Below, piece after piece: positions 24,851 to 25,088 of a stretch of DNA of 25,088 nucleotides. The position numbers were made by a program, and so were the translations under genes. Origin of the DNA: JAIRVZ01 sp031553755 (GTDB taxonomy: Bacteria; Bacteroidota; Bacteroidia; Bacteroidales; Azobacteroidaceae); assembly GCA_031553755.1 (NCBI GenBank), contig JAVBKZ010000116.1:1-25088 (forward strand), in the 5' to 3' direction. Numbering within the stretch: the stretch's first letter is position 1; each line of letters begins with the position of its first letter. The notes below the pieces were generated by a model. The model had not been told where the DNA came from. It made no database searches and worked only from the letters and a program-made list of their open reading frames with translations.

Positions 24851-24857
24851 ATAAGAA

Positions 24858-24884
24858 TCCCCGAAGCAACAACAACTTCGGGGA
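24858..24884 (-). terminator. GC-rich hairpin upstream of the Smr promoter
   Basis: A 9-bp stem (24858-24866 with 24876-24884) closes a 9-nt loop, caacaacaa. In minus-strand RNA it is followed by a moderately T-rich stretch (attcttatttt). It sits between the partial gene at the right edge and the Smr promoter, as expected for the terminator of the former. Confidence 0.6.
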
Positions 24885-24943
24885 AACACACTATATTTAA
24901 TTAACAATGGAGAGTGGAGAGTTGAGAATTTTAGTATCCTCTA

Positions 24944-24996
24944 AATATCTTAAAAACAATGAATATCTTATTATCAACCAATATCTATAAATATCT
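24944..24996. repeat. Four direct copies of aatatct
   Basis: The heptamer aatatct starts at 24944, 24962, 24980 and 24990, with spacings of 18, 18 and 10. It lies just beyond the stop codon of the partial gene at the right edge, next to a purine-rich stretch (about 24906-24928) of ggagagt-like repeats. The sequence is AT-rich, so chance is possible. Confidence 0.4.
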
Positions 24997-24998
24997 TC

Positions 24999-25088
24999 TT
25001 ATTGTAGGATTGTAACCAAATTACCCATGAAGTGAGAAACTACCGCGTAACCGATAAGTAAAGACATAAAAGCGAAAACTTTGATTTG
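24999..25088 (-). CDS. 3' end of a membrane protein gene (partial)
   Basis: Reading the minus strand from the window edge gives 29 codons and a TAA stop at 24999-25001. The peptide, which includes VFAFMSLLIGYAVVSHFMGN, is hydrophobic with a small polar end and looks like a last transmembrane helix. The 5' part lies outside the window. A hairpin at 24858-24884 would terminate this transcript. The family could not be identified. Confidence 0.5.
   Translation of the reverse strand, partial: QIKVFAFMSLLIGYAVVSHFMGNLVTILQ

Noticed and set aside
24944..24996. CRISPR-like array from four aatatct copies
   Set aside because: Units are only 7 nt, spacing is uneven (18, 18, 10) and there are no spacers of constant length or cas genes.

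Overview
The window is AT-rich bacterial chromosome from a member of the Bacteroidota, most likely order Bacteroidales. Several things in the sequence point there: a C-terminal type IX secretion (T9SS) sorting domain on a GLUG-repeat protein; signal peptides ending in ...A-Q; the Bacteroidota-restricted families DUF2851 and DUF2027-Smr; the rimP-nusA-infB-cvpA gene order; no consistent Shine-Dalgarno sequences; and promoters of the form TTTG-N19/20-TAnnTTTG. No rRNA, tRNA, CRISPR array, phage gene, transposase or plasmid function was seen. The region looks like stable core genome with a few lineage-specific envelope genes.

Layout. Positions 1-176 hold a nested palindromic intergenic repeat. 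Positions 177-2815 are three minus-strand envelope genes: a small outer-membrane-like protein, an S41 protease lipoprotein and a Spy-like LTxxQ protein. Positions 2983-8306 are the minus-strand translation/transcription cluster rimP, nusA, infB, cvpA. It has a good promoter and a strong leader hairpin in front of rimP, and a terminator-like hairpin between infB and cvpA. Positions 8456-11776 encode a 1106-residue T9SS cargo built of three GLUG-type modules. Positions 12009-16062 are three plus-strand genes: a DUF2851 protein, an Ig-like lipoprotein and a DUF3108 protein that overlaps it. Positions 16251-19797 are the NAD biosynthesis pair nadB-nadE on the minus strand. Positions 19962-21302 are lpdA on the plus strand, closed by a perfect 38-bp palindrome. 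hemW (21539-22669, plus) overlaps at its 3' end a minus-strand three-gene operon: DUF2027-Smr, a small lipoprotein and a CYTH phosphatase (22647-24791). The right edge carries the last 29 codons of an unidentified membrane protein on the minus strand.

How the genes work together. rimP, nusA and infB couple 30S maturation, transcription elongation and translation initiation. nadB and nadE supply the first and last steps of de novo NAD synthesis. lpdA and hemW are single-gene metabolic units. The remaining genes mostly act at the cell envelope or surface.

Novelty. No new multi-gene defence or mobile system is visible. The most interesting leads are: a possible PD-(D/E)xK-nuclease-like core plus a cysteine cluster in the DUF2851 protein; the rimP leader hairpin; the infB/cvpA hairpin, whose pairing is better on the transcribed strand; the Smr-lipoprotein-CYTH operon; and the modular T9SS cargo.
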